Positions 1 to 5,364 of a stretch of DNA of 5,467 bases are shown piece after piece. Position 1 is the first letter of the stretch. Every line of letters starts with the position of its first letter. This DNA is from JAYYZW01 sp036339995 (lineage in GTDB: Bacteria > Pseudomonadota > Gammaproteobacteria > Ga0077536). The notes under the pieces were generated by a model that was given only the letters and a program-made list of their open reading frames with translations, had not been told where the DNA came from and made no database searches. Location of the stretch: assembly GCA_036339995.1 (NCBI GenBank), contig JAYYZW010000048.1, forward strand, positions 1 through 5,467, in the 5' to 3' direction. The position numbers were made by a program, and so were the translations under genes.

Positions 1-333
1 CATGATCTCCACGTCGTACTCGGGAAACGCCAGGATTGCTTCCACGCAAGCGCGTGCGGGGGGATTGTCCGGGTCAATCCACGCGTCCCAGATCGTATTC
101 ATCTCGTCGTAAAGTTTGATGTTCGACAGCCAGATCGTCGCGGACAGAATTTTCGATTTCTCGGAGCTCGCTTCGGCGAGCAGGGCATCGATCCGAGCGA
201 GAATGTTCTTCGTCTGGTCGGTGGCCGATCCACCGGGCGCATCCATGGCGACCTGGCCAGCCAGGTAAACGGTACCCGCATTGACGACTATCTGACTCAT
301 CCGAGAACCGCATTGCATACGCTCAATGGCCAT
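1..333 (-). CDS. RidA/YjgF/YER057c/UK114-family protein (3' end beyond window)
   Basis: The 111 visible codons encode a Rid-family protein. RidA hydrolyses reactive enamine/imine intermediates made by PLP enzymes in the cytoplasm; this copy belongs to the family, but its substrate cannot be read from sequence. The N-terminal block RMSQIVVNAGTVYLAGQVA (residues 11-29) is the family signature. The C-terminal block PPARACVEA contains Arg94, at the position of the carboxylate-binding arginine of RidA. The usual length is about 115 residues, so probably only a few residues and the stop lie off the left edge. I chose the ATG at 331-333 over the in-frame ATG at 298-300 for two reasons: a very strong Shine-Dalgarno lies just upstream of it, and relatives carry about 10 residues before the RMS motif. 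The gene is divergent from the LolA-like remnant. Confidence 0.9.
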   Translation of the reverse strand, partial: MAIERMQCGSRMSQIVVNAGTVYLAGQVAMDAPGGSATDQTKNILARIDALLAEASSEKSKILSATIWLSNIKLYDEMNTIWDAWIDPDNPPARACVEAILAFPEYDVEIM

Positions 334-336
334 CGT

Positions 337-346
337 CCTCCTCCCC
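337..346 (-). promoter_or_regulatory. Strong ribosome binding site of the RidA-family gene
   Basis: On the minus strand this reads GGGGAGGAGG and ends 3 bases before the ATG at 331-333, with its upstream half at 6 bases or more. It is the best Shine-Dalgarno in the window. It decides the start at 333 rather than the internal ATG at 300. Confidence 0.7.
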
Positions 347-372
347 AACTCGTTTTCGATTCGAGCGGCCAT

Positions 373-394
373 TCTATCTGGAATCTATCTCGAA
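373..394. repeat. Tandem 11-base repeat upstream of the RidA-family gene
   Basis: Two head-to-tail copies, TCTATCTGGAA (373-383) and TCTATCTCGAA (384-394), match at 10 of 11 positions. They lie 40 to 61 bases upstream of the RidA start, where a promoter or operator would be expected. A spacing of 11 bases places the copies on nearly the same face of the helix. On the minus strand the proximal copy runs into TAGAAT, a plausible -10 hexamer, but I see no good -35. A regulator site is an inference; the duplication itself is plain in the sequence. Confidence 0.45.
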
Positions 395-446
395 ATTATC
401 CGAATGTGCGCCATTCCCGGAAGGCGCCGTCCACCTCCAGGGATTC

Positions 447-809
447 ATGGAAGAGGCCTCGGTCACGCGACTCGAGGATGCGGATATCGATGGGTATGGC
501 GCTCACGTGATCGAGACGTACCCCGACGAGAATACATCCGCTTATTCCTGCATCCGGGCTTACATCGATCAGGCCTTGTGCATTCCGATCAAAACAGAAT
601 TCTTCGGCCACAACGGCACGCTCGACAAGATGCTCGTGACCGTGCGCGACAGTATTCGTGAGATCAACGGAAGCCCAGTACCGTTCCGAACCGCCATGTA
701 CAATCTCAAAAAGAATAGTCACAGCATTTTCGACGTGATCGAGGTCGAAATCGATACCGAGTTGCGGGACAGTCTTTTCACATTCGCCGAGGTCAAGAAA
801 CCCCACTGA
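447..809 (+). CDS. C-terminal part of a LolA-like outer-membrane lipoprotein-sorting protein, probably a truncated remnant
   Basis: The 120-residue product resembles the C-terminal half of periplasmic 'outer membrane lipoprotein-sorting' proteins (LolA-like fold, usually about 250 residues with a signal peptide). Recognisable blocks in order are LEDADIDGYGAHVIETYP (residues 9-26), then AYIDQALCIPIKTEFF with the pattern 'bulky residue-ID-x-P-K-EF', then the VPFRTAMYNL strand and a terminal 'LFTFAEVKK' matching the family's 'LFT..L'. No signal peptide is present and the N-terminal half is absent. The frame is open upstream to 285 but contains no ATG, GTG or TTG there, and that stretch overlaps the RidA start and control region on the other strand. 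The ATG at 447 has only a poorly spaced AGGGA (439-443). I read this as the surviving 3' end of an eroded gene; a short expressed protein is possible but would lack the export signal its family needs. Confidence 0.6.
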   Translation: MEEASVTRLEDADIDGYGAHVIETYPDENTSAYSCIRAYIDQALCIPIKTEFFGHNGTLDKMLVTVRDSIREINGSPVPFRTAMYNLKKNSHSIFDVIEVEIDTELRDSLFTFAEVKKPH

Positions 810-1163
810 CCGCCTGGTGAGATCTCCGGGCTAGGGCCGACCCTCGGCGCACACGGAAAATTTCGAGATGGAATCGAAGCTGACGATTTTATGGGGCATC
901 GACGATGCCACGGGTGGAATGACGTCTCACACCGAGCCGCATTCCAAGCCTTGAACCTAATGGGTGACTGAAGCACTTTGCCATAGGCAAAGTAGCCAAC
1001 AGCAACAAGATCGCGGGTGCTCGGCCCGAGCGTTATCATGAACACGATGGGCGAATGGCTCCATACTTCGCTCGCCCGCTTGACCGGAGACGGCTAATGG
1101 GTGTCCCCTTTGGTCTTGCCTTTCGTCCAAACTCGTTAGATTCAGTCGTGCATAGCGAGTGGT
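810..1163. other. 354-base intergenic stretch with short repeats and hairpins, no convincing gene
   Basis: I find no reading frame here that resembles a known protein; the short frames on both strands lack family features. The stretch lies between two converging 3' ends (LolA-like remnant and flavin oxidoreductase). It holds an 8-base-pair hairpin (975-993), a weaker inverted repeat with arms GGGCGA (1049-1054) and TCGCCC (1072-1077), and repeated CTAATGGGTG words at 957-966 and 1094-1103. No T-rich tract follows either hairpin, so neither is a clear intrinsic terminator. It looks like accumulated repeat debris. Confidence 0.5.
975..993. repeat. Perfect short hairpin with 3-base loop
   Basis: ACTTTGCC (975-982) and GGCAAAGT (986-993) pair perfectly around the loop ATA. 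Beyond one bulged A at 994, a further GC/GC pairing (973-974 with 995-996) extends the stem. It starts 9 bases after a copy of CTAATGGGTG (957-966). It could end transcription of either converging gene, but no run of T follows on either strand. A REP-type hairpin is the alternative. Confidence 0.45.
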
Positions 1164-1175
1164 TCATGGGTGTCC
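1097..1175. repeat. Direct repeat pair ATGGGTGTCC flanking 59 bases
   Basis: Identical 10-base copies lie at 1097-1106 and 1166-1175. A related word, CTAATGGGTG, occurs at 957-966 and again at 1094-1103, overlapping the first copy. All copies are in the same orientation within about 220 bases. The words resemble REP-type ends associated with IS200-like (RAYT) transposases in proteobacteria; I am recalling that likeness and could not search it. The right-hand copy overlaps the last codons and stop of the flavin oxidoreductase gene. No transposase gene is in the window. Confidence 0.4.
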
Positions 1176-2192
1176 AAATTTCGATTTGGGTGCGTGCGTT
1201 TCCATGAGTTCGTCGCGCAGTTCGGCGGCGATCTCGAACGAGCGCAGGCGCGCCGCCTGATCGTAGATCTGTGCCGTGATCATGACCTCATCTGGGGCCG
1301 TCATTTCGATGAAGTCCTTGAGTCGTTTCTGCACCACTTCTTTCGACCCTATCATCGCATAAATGAGCGCGCGGTCGACCCCTGTTTTTTCCGTCGGCGA
1401 CCAGTATGTATCTATATCATCGAGTGGGGGTTGCAGTTGACTCGGCGCGCCACGAAACAGATTGGTGAATTGCTGTTGTAATGAGGTGAATAGGCGGGTG
1501 GCCTCGGCATCTGTTGCCGCGGCAAACAGATTGACGCCGACCATCGTATAGGGTCGCTCGAGTTGGGACGAGGGCTGGAAATTGGTGCGGTACGCATCGA
1601 GTGCCTCTAACAGCACTTCCGGAGCGAAGTGGGATGCAAAGGCGAATGGCAACCCCAAGGCTGCGGCAAGTTGTGCGCCAAAAAGACTCGAGCCGAGGAT
1701 CCATAGTGGTACCCTGAGATTCGTGCCCGGCACCGCCCTCACTCGTTGGTTGGGTCGTATCGGTCCGAGCAAGGCTTGCAGCTCCTGCACGTCCTGGGGA
1801 AACCGATCGGCGCTCGCAGGCGCATCTCGGCGCATGGCCCGCGCGGTCAGCATATCGCTACCGGGCGCACGGCCCAAACCCAGATCGATACGGCCCGGAT
1901 AAAGCGATTCCAAGGTGCCGAATTGTTCGGCGATGACCAGCGGCGAATGGTTCGGGAGCATCACGCCACCCGCGCCGACGCGTATCTGGCTCGTCACCCC
2001 CGCGATGTGGCCGATTACCACCGCCGTCGCGGCACTGGCGATACCGGGCATATTGTGGTGCTCGGCAAGCCAGTAGCGTTGATAGCCGCAGCGTTCAGCA
2101 CACTGCGCCAGAGCCACCGAGTTGCGAAACGCTTGCGCCGCGTCGCTGCCCGCGAGAATTGGGGCGAGATCGAGCACCGAGAACGGAATCAT
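1164..2192 (-). CDS. LLM-class flavin-dependent oxidoreductase, YhbW-like (luciferase family oxidoreductase, group 1)
   Basis: The 342-residue cytoplasmic protein has a bacterial-luciferase-like TIM barrel that would use reduced flavin (FMNH2) to oxidise an unknown substrate. It follows E. coli YhbW (about 335 residues) closely from end to end: FSVLDLAPI at residues 4-12, YWLAEHHN near 40-47, then GGVMLPNHSPLVIAEQFG and LYPGRIDLGLGRAPGSD between about 75 and 113, and later LPFAFASHFAP. I chose the ATG at 2190-2192 because it has a GGAG (2202-2205) 9 bases upstream and gives the YhbW-like N-terminus. A longer reading needs TTG (2216) or GTG (2207). Its 3' end is unusual: the last residues, FGHP and stop, come from a repeated ATGGGTGTCC word, giving a tail of about ten residues that YhbW lacks. 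Physiological substrate unknown. Confidence 0.9.
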   Translation of the reverse strand: MIPFSVLDLAPILAGSDAAQAFRNSVALAQCAERCGYQRYWLAEHHNMPGIASAATAVVIGHIAGVTSQIRVGAGGVMLPNHSPLVIAEQFGTLESLYPGRIDLGLGRAPGSDMLTARAMRRDAPASADRFPQDVQELQALLGPIRPNQRVRAVPGTNLRVPLWILGSSLFGAQLAAALGLPFAFASHFAPEVLLEALDAYRTNFQPSSQLERPYTMVGVNLFAAATDAEATRLFTSLQQQFTNLFRGAPSQLQPPLDDIDTYWSPTEKTGVDRALIYAMIGSKEVVQKRLKDFIEMTAPDEVMITAQIYDQAARLRSFEIAAELRDELMETHAPKSKFGHP

Positions 2193-2233
2193 GAGGTGAA
2201 ACTCCACGAACGACAAGTAGCGTGACCGGCCCC

Positions 2234-2248
2234 TCGAGCGCGGCTCGA
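2234..2248. promoter_or_regulatory. Perfect inverted repeat upstream of the flavin oxidoreductase, possible operator
   Basis: TCGAGC (2234-2239) and GCTCGA (2243-2248) are perfect arms around GCG, about 42 bases upstream of the ATG at 2192. The position suits an operator or a leader hairpin. A 6-base arm in GC-rich DNA can arise by chance, so this is weak. Confidence 0.25.
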
Positions 2249-2287
2249 CTTCGATCTTACCGCCATGAGGGGCGTGGTGTGCTCACC

Positions 2288-2339
2288 GGGGTCAGATCTC
2301 GCGTTTTGCCAGCGTTAGAAAAAGGCAAGGCCTGACTCC
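2288..2339. repeat. REP-like imperfect palindrome (GGGGTCAG ... CTGACTCC)
   Basis: The outer arms GGGGTCAG (2288-2295) and CTGACTCC (2332-2339) pair at 7 Watson-Crick positions plus one G-T. The inner arms TTGCC (2306-2310) and GGCAA (2324-2328) add a second stem. The nested hairpin is typical in size and layout of REP elements mobilised by RAYT/IS200-like transposases, and GGGGTCAGATCTC is a word I recall from such elements in gammaproteobacteria. No transposase lies nearby, so it would depend on one elsewhere. It ends 18 bases before the recognisable antitoxin relic. Confidence 0.5.
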
Positions 2340-2357
2340 AGATTTTGGAACCGATCG

Positions 2358-2465
2358 GGCCTGTCGCGCGCGTTGTCGACGAAGAACACCCCGAAGATAG
2401 AAACCGTGCACAAGATCATCAAAGCCTGTGGGGTGCGGCTTCAATTTGCGGCGCGAGGTGAGTGA
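2358..2465 (+). pseudogene. 3' relic of a HigA-type addiction-module antidote (HTH) gene
   Basis: In the frame that stops at 2463-2465 the peptide reads GLSRALSTKN and continues TPKIETVHKIIKACGVRL, then QFAARGE. This matches the C-terminal end of the XRE-like helix-turn-helix of 'putative addiction module antidote' proteins (COG3636/TIGR02684), whose typical wording is 'GLSREaLYkALS..GNP...TvlKvl.alG.rL'. Between GLSR and ALS the relic lacks about four residues, so it is also internally altered. No start codon, N-terminal half, or RelE/HigB-like toxin partner is visible. The sequence before the relic is the REP-like palindrome, so the upstream part was probably lost or displaced there. In intact modules the antitoxin neutralises the toxin and represses its own operon; this relic should do neither. 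Confidence 0.55.
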
Positions 2466-2557
2466 AACATCAATTTGTAGCGAACAGGGTCAACCTTCGA
2501 ATATCGCAGGTAGCGGCAACGATCGAGATCGACTTCTACCTGACCGGACCTGGCCCG

Positions 2558-3469
2558 CTAATCCGGCGACGTGATTTGCGTGATCACCGAGGTTCGCCCG
2601 TGGAGATCGATCCACTGCATAAGCCCGATCCCGATCAGTACCATGGCGCCCCCTATTGCCTGCAGCGCACTCAGCACCTCCCCGAACAATACCCAGGCCT
2701 CGAATATCGCCGTCACCGGCTGAATATTTGTGACCATGCCGGCTTTTAGCGCACCGATGCGGGCAAGCGCAACCATGTACAGGGGTGTTCCCGCGGCCTG
2801 AAACACCGCGACACCGACCACGCCCCACCAGCCGCCGGAGGTTGATGGCAGACGCACTTCGGCTACGAATGCCGCGATCAGGACTAAGGTGATCAATGCC
2901 ACGATGCTCAAGTGCAGTGTGGCCACCAGGATGTTCACGCGCGCGAAATACCGCGCGATCATGATCGCGTTGACCGCAGTAGCCATCGCCGCGATCAGCG
3001 AAAAAGCCGTCCCCCGCCAGTCGACGTTGCCTATCGATGCGCCCAGCATGGCGGCGATACCGGCAAACGCCAAACCGATCGCGAACAGTTTCGCCCCGCT
3101 CACGCGTTCGATACGGAAGATCATCACCAGTACCGCTATGATCACCGGAAAAGTAAAAAACAAGAGCGAAGCGAGACCCACGGAGATGAACTCGACTGCG
3201 CCGATGTTACCGTAGGTCATCATGGCCATGAGGATGCCGTTCAAGATCACAAGGGGGATCAGGTTTCTCGGCAAGGACCAGGAATGGCCGGCGATCTTGA
3301 CGACGACGGCCAGCACCACGACCACGATGATCGAACGGAATCCCGCCACCAGGATTCCGCTGGCTCCCGAGTCGTAGGCATATCGCGATACGGCAACCGC
3401 GGTACCAAAGAGTACCCCGGCCAGGAGCGCCGCGACGAGACCCATCGCTTGAGTTCGATCGTGTTTCAT
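2558..3469 (-). CDS. DMT-superfamily permease with two EamA domains
   Basis: The 303-residue inner-membrane protein has the drug/metabolite transporter design of two five-helix EamA repeats. Likely membrane helices lie near residues 9-28, 38-58, 69-90, 95-118, 124-144, 150-170, 181-201, 213-236, 242-262 and 268-286. The EamA hallmarks are seen twice: helices 4-5 with 'VGLASLLFFTFPVIIAVL' (about 97-114), and helices 9-10 with 'MVTNIQPVTAIFEAWVLFGE' (245-264). Length and helix count are those of a complete protein. Relatives export amino acids, metabolites or drugs, and sequence alone does not give the substrate. The ATG at 3467-3469 has no clear Shine-Dalgarno; the ATG eight codons on (MGLVAALL) has none either, so the longer form is kept. 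An inverted repeat lies 28 bases upstream. Confidence 0.9.
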   Translation of the reverse strand: MKHDRTQAMGLVAALLAGVLFGTAVAVSRYAYDSGASGILVAGFRSIIVVVVLAVVVKIAGHSWSLPRNLIPLVILNGILMAMMTYGNIGAVEFISVGLASLLFFTFPVIIAVLVMIFRIERVSGAKLFAIGLAFAGIAAMLGASIGNVDWRGTAFSLIAAMATAVNAIMIARYFARVNILVATLHLSIVALITLVLIAAFVAEVRLPSTSGGWWGVVGVAVFQAAGTPLYMVALARIGALKAGMVTNIQPVTAIFEAWVLFGEVLSALQAIGGAMVLIGIGLMQWIDLHGRTSVITQITSPD

Positions 3470-3496
3470 GATCTATCGATTTTGGAGCTGCCTGCA

Positions 3497-3509
3497 GATA
3501 CGCCGTATC
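3497..3509. promoter_or_regulatory. Inverted repeat GATAC-GCC-GTATC upstream of the DMT permease
   Basis: Perfect 5-base arms (3497-3501 and 3505-3509) flank a 3-base spacer, 28 to 40 bases upstream of the permease ATG. The position would suit a repressor site or a leader hairpin. The arms are short and I cannot place a promoter beside it, so it is only a candidate. Confidence 0.25.
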
Positions 3510-3625
3510 ATCGGAAAATCAGAACAGCGCGGCGCCTCGCCGAACGATCGCTTGCGCAATCGACCTGTGACTGGTGGAAGATCCGGGGGAAGCGTGACAA
3601 GCTGATGTAAATGACGGAGACCACC

Positions 3626-3760
3626 ATGCCTGCCTATCTGATCGCACACGTTGAAATCTCGGATCCGGAACGGCATTCCAATTATACGGCCGCACGAGCG
3701 CTCAGGGCCGGGGCGGCCAAAGCGGAGTTTGTTGTTCTGGAAGGCTACCGGCCTGTTTAG
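3626..3760 (+). pseudogene. DUF1330-family gene with a large internal in-frame deletion
   Basis: The 44-residue product starts MPAYLIAHVEISDPERHSNY, which is the first strand and helix start of DUF1330 proteins, and then jumps directly to AARALRAGAAKAEFVVLEG, which is the family's C-terminal end. Intact members have about 95 residues, so roughly 50 from the middle (the 'GG.FLVRGG...LEG.W...V.LEFPS' part) are missing without a change of frame. Both ends of the original gene survive. The ATG at 3626 keeps a good Shine-Dalgarno (GGAGA at 3616-3620, 5 bases before it); an in-frame ATG at 3611 is less likely. DUF1330 proteins have a small ferredoxin-like fold that this remnant could not complete. 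Its stop (3758-3760) overlaps the stop of the converging FAD oxidase within the four bases TTAG. It may still be translated, but the family function is surely lost. Confidence 0.75.
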
Positions 3761-5364
3761 GGTTCGAGCAAAACACCTGGATTCAATATCCCGTTGGGAT
3801 CGAGCGTGCGTTTGACTGCGCGCAAGGTTTCGCCGAATAGCGCCGGCCGTTGTCTCGCCCAGCCTTCTGCGTGCAAGCGCCCGACGGCGTGATGATGGGT
3901 CACCGTTCCACCCGCGTCCACCAAAGTCGCGGTGGCCTCATCCTTGATGATCCGCCACACTTCCTGCTCGCTGCCAATCGGCACGACCCCGCTGAAGGAA
4001 TAGTAAGGCGCCGGCCCGTCAGGGTAGACGTGCGTGAACCGGCACGACAGCAGTGCGCTGTCACCGAGCGTTTCATTCAGTACCCGGCCCACGCGTTCCC
4101 GCACGGCGGCGTCGAATTCCGGCCACTTGTCCCAAGTGACGGCCGTCTCGAAGGTATCGGCGAGTAGGCCGAGCCCTGCGGTCAACCCCGCGTTGACGCC
4201 GATGAAGGCGTTCCGCCAGGCGCCGACCGCGCCCTCACGCCCCGTGGTATTGCCCTTGCCGTCGTCGACCAGGATCTCGTCGTCGTCGATGATGCCGCCG
4301 CATTCGCGCGCAATCGCGACCGCCTCCCTGACGTAAAAACCCTGGGGCAGGTCCGCCGATTCGAAGCCGATGATGAGCAGCGATTGGATGCCGTCGAGAC
4401 CCGCGTTGTTGCCAGCTTCAACCGGATCCAGGATACGCAGGTTGGCCGGCCACAGTTTCGCCTGCACGATATGCCGCATAGCGGTCGTTCCGGCTTCCCA
4501 GGTGCCAAATGTGACGCCGGCCGTGGCGCGAAACAGGGGCCGTTTCTGCAAGCGCAGCCAGCACTCACTAATGATCCCCAGTATGCCTTCCGATCCAATC
4601 ACCAGGCGATCCGGGCTCGGCCCCGCGCCGCTGCCGGGCAGCCGTCGCGTCTCGAACCAGCCAGCGGGGGACAGCATGCGGGTCGATTCGACGAAATCGT
4701 CGATGTGCGTGTGATTAGTGGCGTAATGCCCGCCCGAACGGGTCGCAACCCAGCCGCCGACGGTCGACCATGGGAAGCTTTGTGGAAAGTGCCGCAGGGT
4801 CAGCCCGCGCGGCTTCAACGCCGCTTCGAGTTCCGGGCCGAGAATGCCTGCCTCAAACCGCCCGGCGCGGGACACTTCATCAACTTCGAGCACGGCGTTC
4901 AAATTGTCGAGATCAATGGTCACCGCCCCGTCAGTTCCATCGGGGACGTTCACACCCCATACGACCGAGGTGCCGCCTCCATAGGGAATCGCGATATGGC
5001 CCTGGCCGTCGCACCATTCGAGCGCGGCTTCGAGTTCATCTTCACTGCGAGGATGCGCGACGACGTCCGGCGGGTTGACGAACTCACCGCGTATCGCGGT
5101 CAGCAGTTCGACCGGGTGCCCTCCGTAAGTGTGTGTCACGCGGTCCGCGTGATCGGTCGATATCCAGTCGTCGAATCGACTCGGAACGTCGATTCTTGGC
5201 GGTGGGAGTTCGATCTCTTCGATCGGGGGAATACGGGGCGGCGTCACCAGCTGACCCAGACGGCCGGCGAGCCGCTTCGCGGCTGCCGCACGTTCGTCAT
5301 CGCTCGGCTCGTCGGCGACGTAACCCCAGGTCCAAAAACTGCGTCGTTCCGCGCGTGCAGCCAT
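3757..5364 (-). CDS. FAD-binding oxidase of the VAO/PCMH family, alkyldihydroxyacetonephosphate synthase-like
   Basis: The 535-residue protein has the full layout of bacterial AGPS-like flavoproteins: N-terminal RRSFWTWGY (8-15), the FAD-pyrophosphate loop GGGTSVVWG (129-137), the FAD-contact region HFPQSFPWSTVGGWVATRSGG (192-212, two blocks) and GSEGILG (257-263). The C-terminal substrate cap follows, with PANLR (Arg310), TFET (404-407), the tyrosine pair Tyr454-Tyr455 and the triple histidine His490-492 (THHHAVGR). Human AGPS uses the corresponding Arg419, Tyr578 and His615-617 for acyl/alkyl exchange. The 'YLRD' arginine that normally precedes the FET motif (human Arg515) is not seen; residues 387-401 are Gly/Ala/Leu-rich instead. 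The ATG at 5362-5364 has a run of seven G, 7 bases upstream. It could be an ether-lipid enzyme or an oxidase of another 2-hydroxy acid or alcohol. The family is certain, the substrate is not. Confidence 0.88.
   Translation of the reverse strand: MAARAERRSFWTWGYVADEPSDDERAAAAKRLAGRLGQLVTPPRIPPIEEIELPPPRIDVPSRFDDWISTDHADRVTHTYGGHPVELLTAIRGEFVNPPDVVAHPRSEDELEAALEWCDGQGHIAIPYGGGTSVVWGVNVPDGTDGAVTIDLDNLNAVLEVDEVSRAGRFEAGILGPELEAALKPRGLTLRHFPQSFPWSTVGGWVATRSGGHYATNHTHIDDFVESTRMLSPAGWFETRRLPGSGAGPSPDRLVIGSEGILGIISECWLRLQKRPLFRATAGVTFGTWEAGTTAMRHIVQAKLWPANLRILDPVEAGNNAGLDGIQSLLIIGFESADLPQGFYVREAVAIARECGGIIDDDEILVDDGKGNTTGREGAVGAWRNAFIGVNAGLTAGLGLLADTFETAVTWDKWPEFDAAVRERVGRVLNETLGDSALLSCRFTHVYPDGPAPYYSFSGVVPIGSEQEVWRIIKDEATATLVDAGGTVTHHHAVGRLHAEGWARQRPALFGETLRAVKRTLDPNGILNPGVLLEP

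Larger units (their letters stand above)
2193..2557. other. Intergenic stretch holding a palindrome, a REP-like element and an antitoxin relic
   Basis: This 365-base gap between two minus-strand genes contains a 6-base-pair inverted repeat (2234-2248), a REP-like imperfect palindrome (2288-2339) and the 3' end of an antitoxin-like gene (2358-2465). From 2466 to 2557 I see nothing I can name, only a weak CCGGA/TCCGG inverted repeat (2544-2548, 2562-2566) that overlaps the transporter's stop. On the minus strand TAAGAT, about 70 bases upstream of the oxidoreductase start, could be a -10 box, but no -35 accompanies it. Confidence 0.5.

Noticed and set aside
975..993. Intrinsic terminator for the converging genes
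   Set aside because: The stem is perfect but no T-run follows on either strand, so I list it only as a hairpin.
719..1045. Minus-strand open frame of 108 codons covering the gap after the LolA-like remnant
   Set aside because: It overlaps the LolA-like coding sequence, is rich in residues typical of shadow frames in GC-rich DNA, and shows no family motif. No ribosome site precedes its start.
2193..2216. Longer N-terminus of the flavin oxidoreductase starting at TTG 2216
   Set aside because: The ATG at 2192 has a GGAG at usable distance and matches the YhbW start better. The TTG has only a weak G-rich run upstream.
3551..3562. Palindrome TTGCGCAA between the permease and the DUF1330 relic as an operator
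   Set aside because: It is only 8 bases, with no matching extension or neighbouring promoter, and is expected by chance in GC-rich DNA.
2912..3610. Long plus-strand open frame of 232 codons opposite the DMT permease
   Set aside because: Its composition (very high His, Asp, Arg, Gln) is what the complement of a hydrophobic membrane protein gives. The minus strand has a complete ten-helix transporter with clear EamA motifs.
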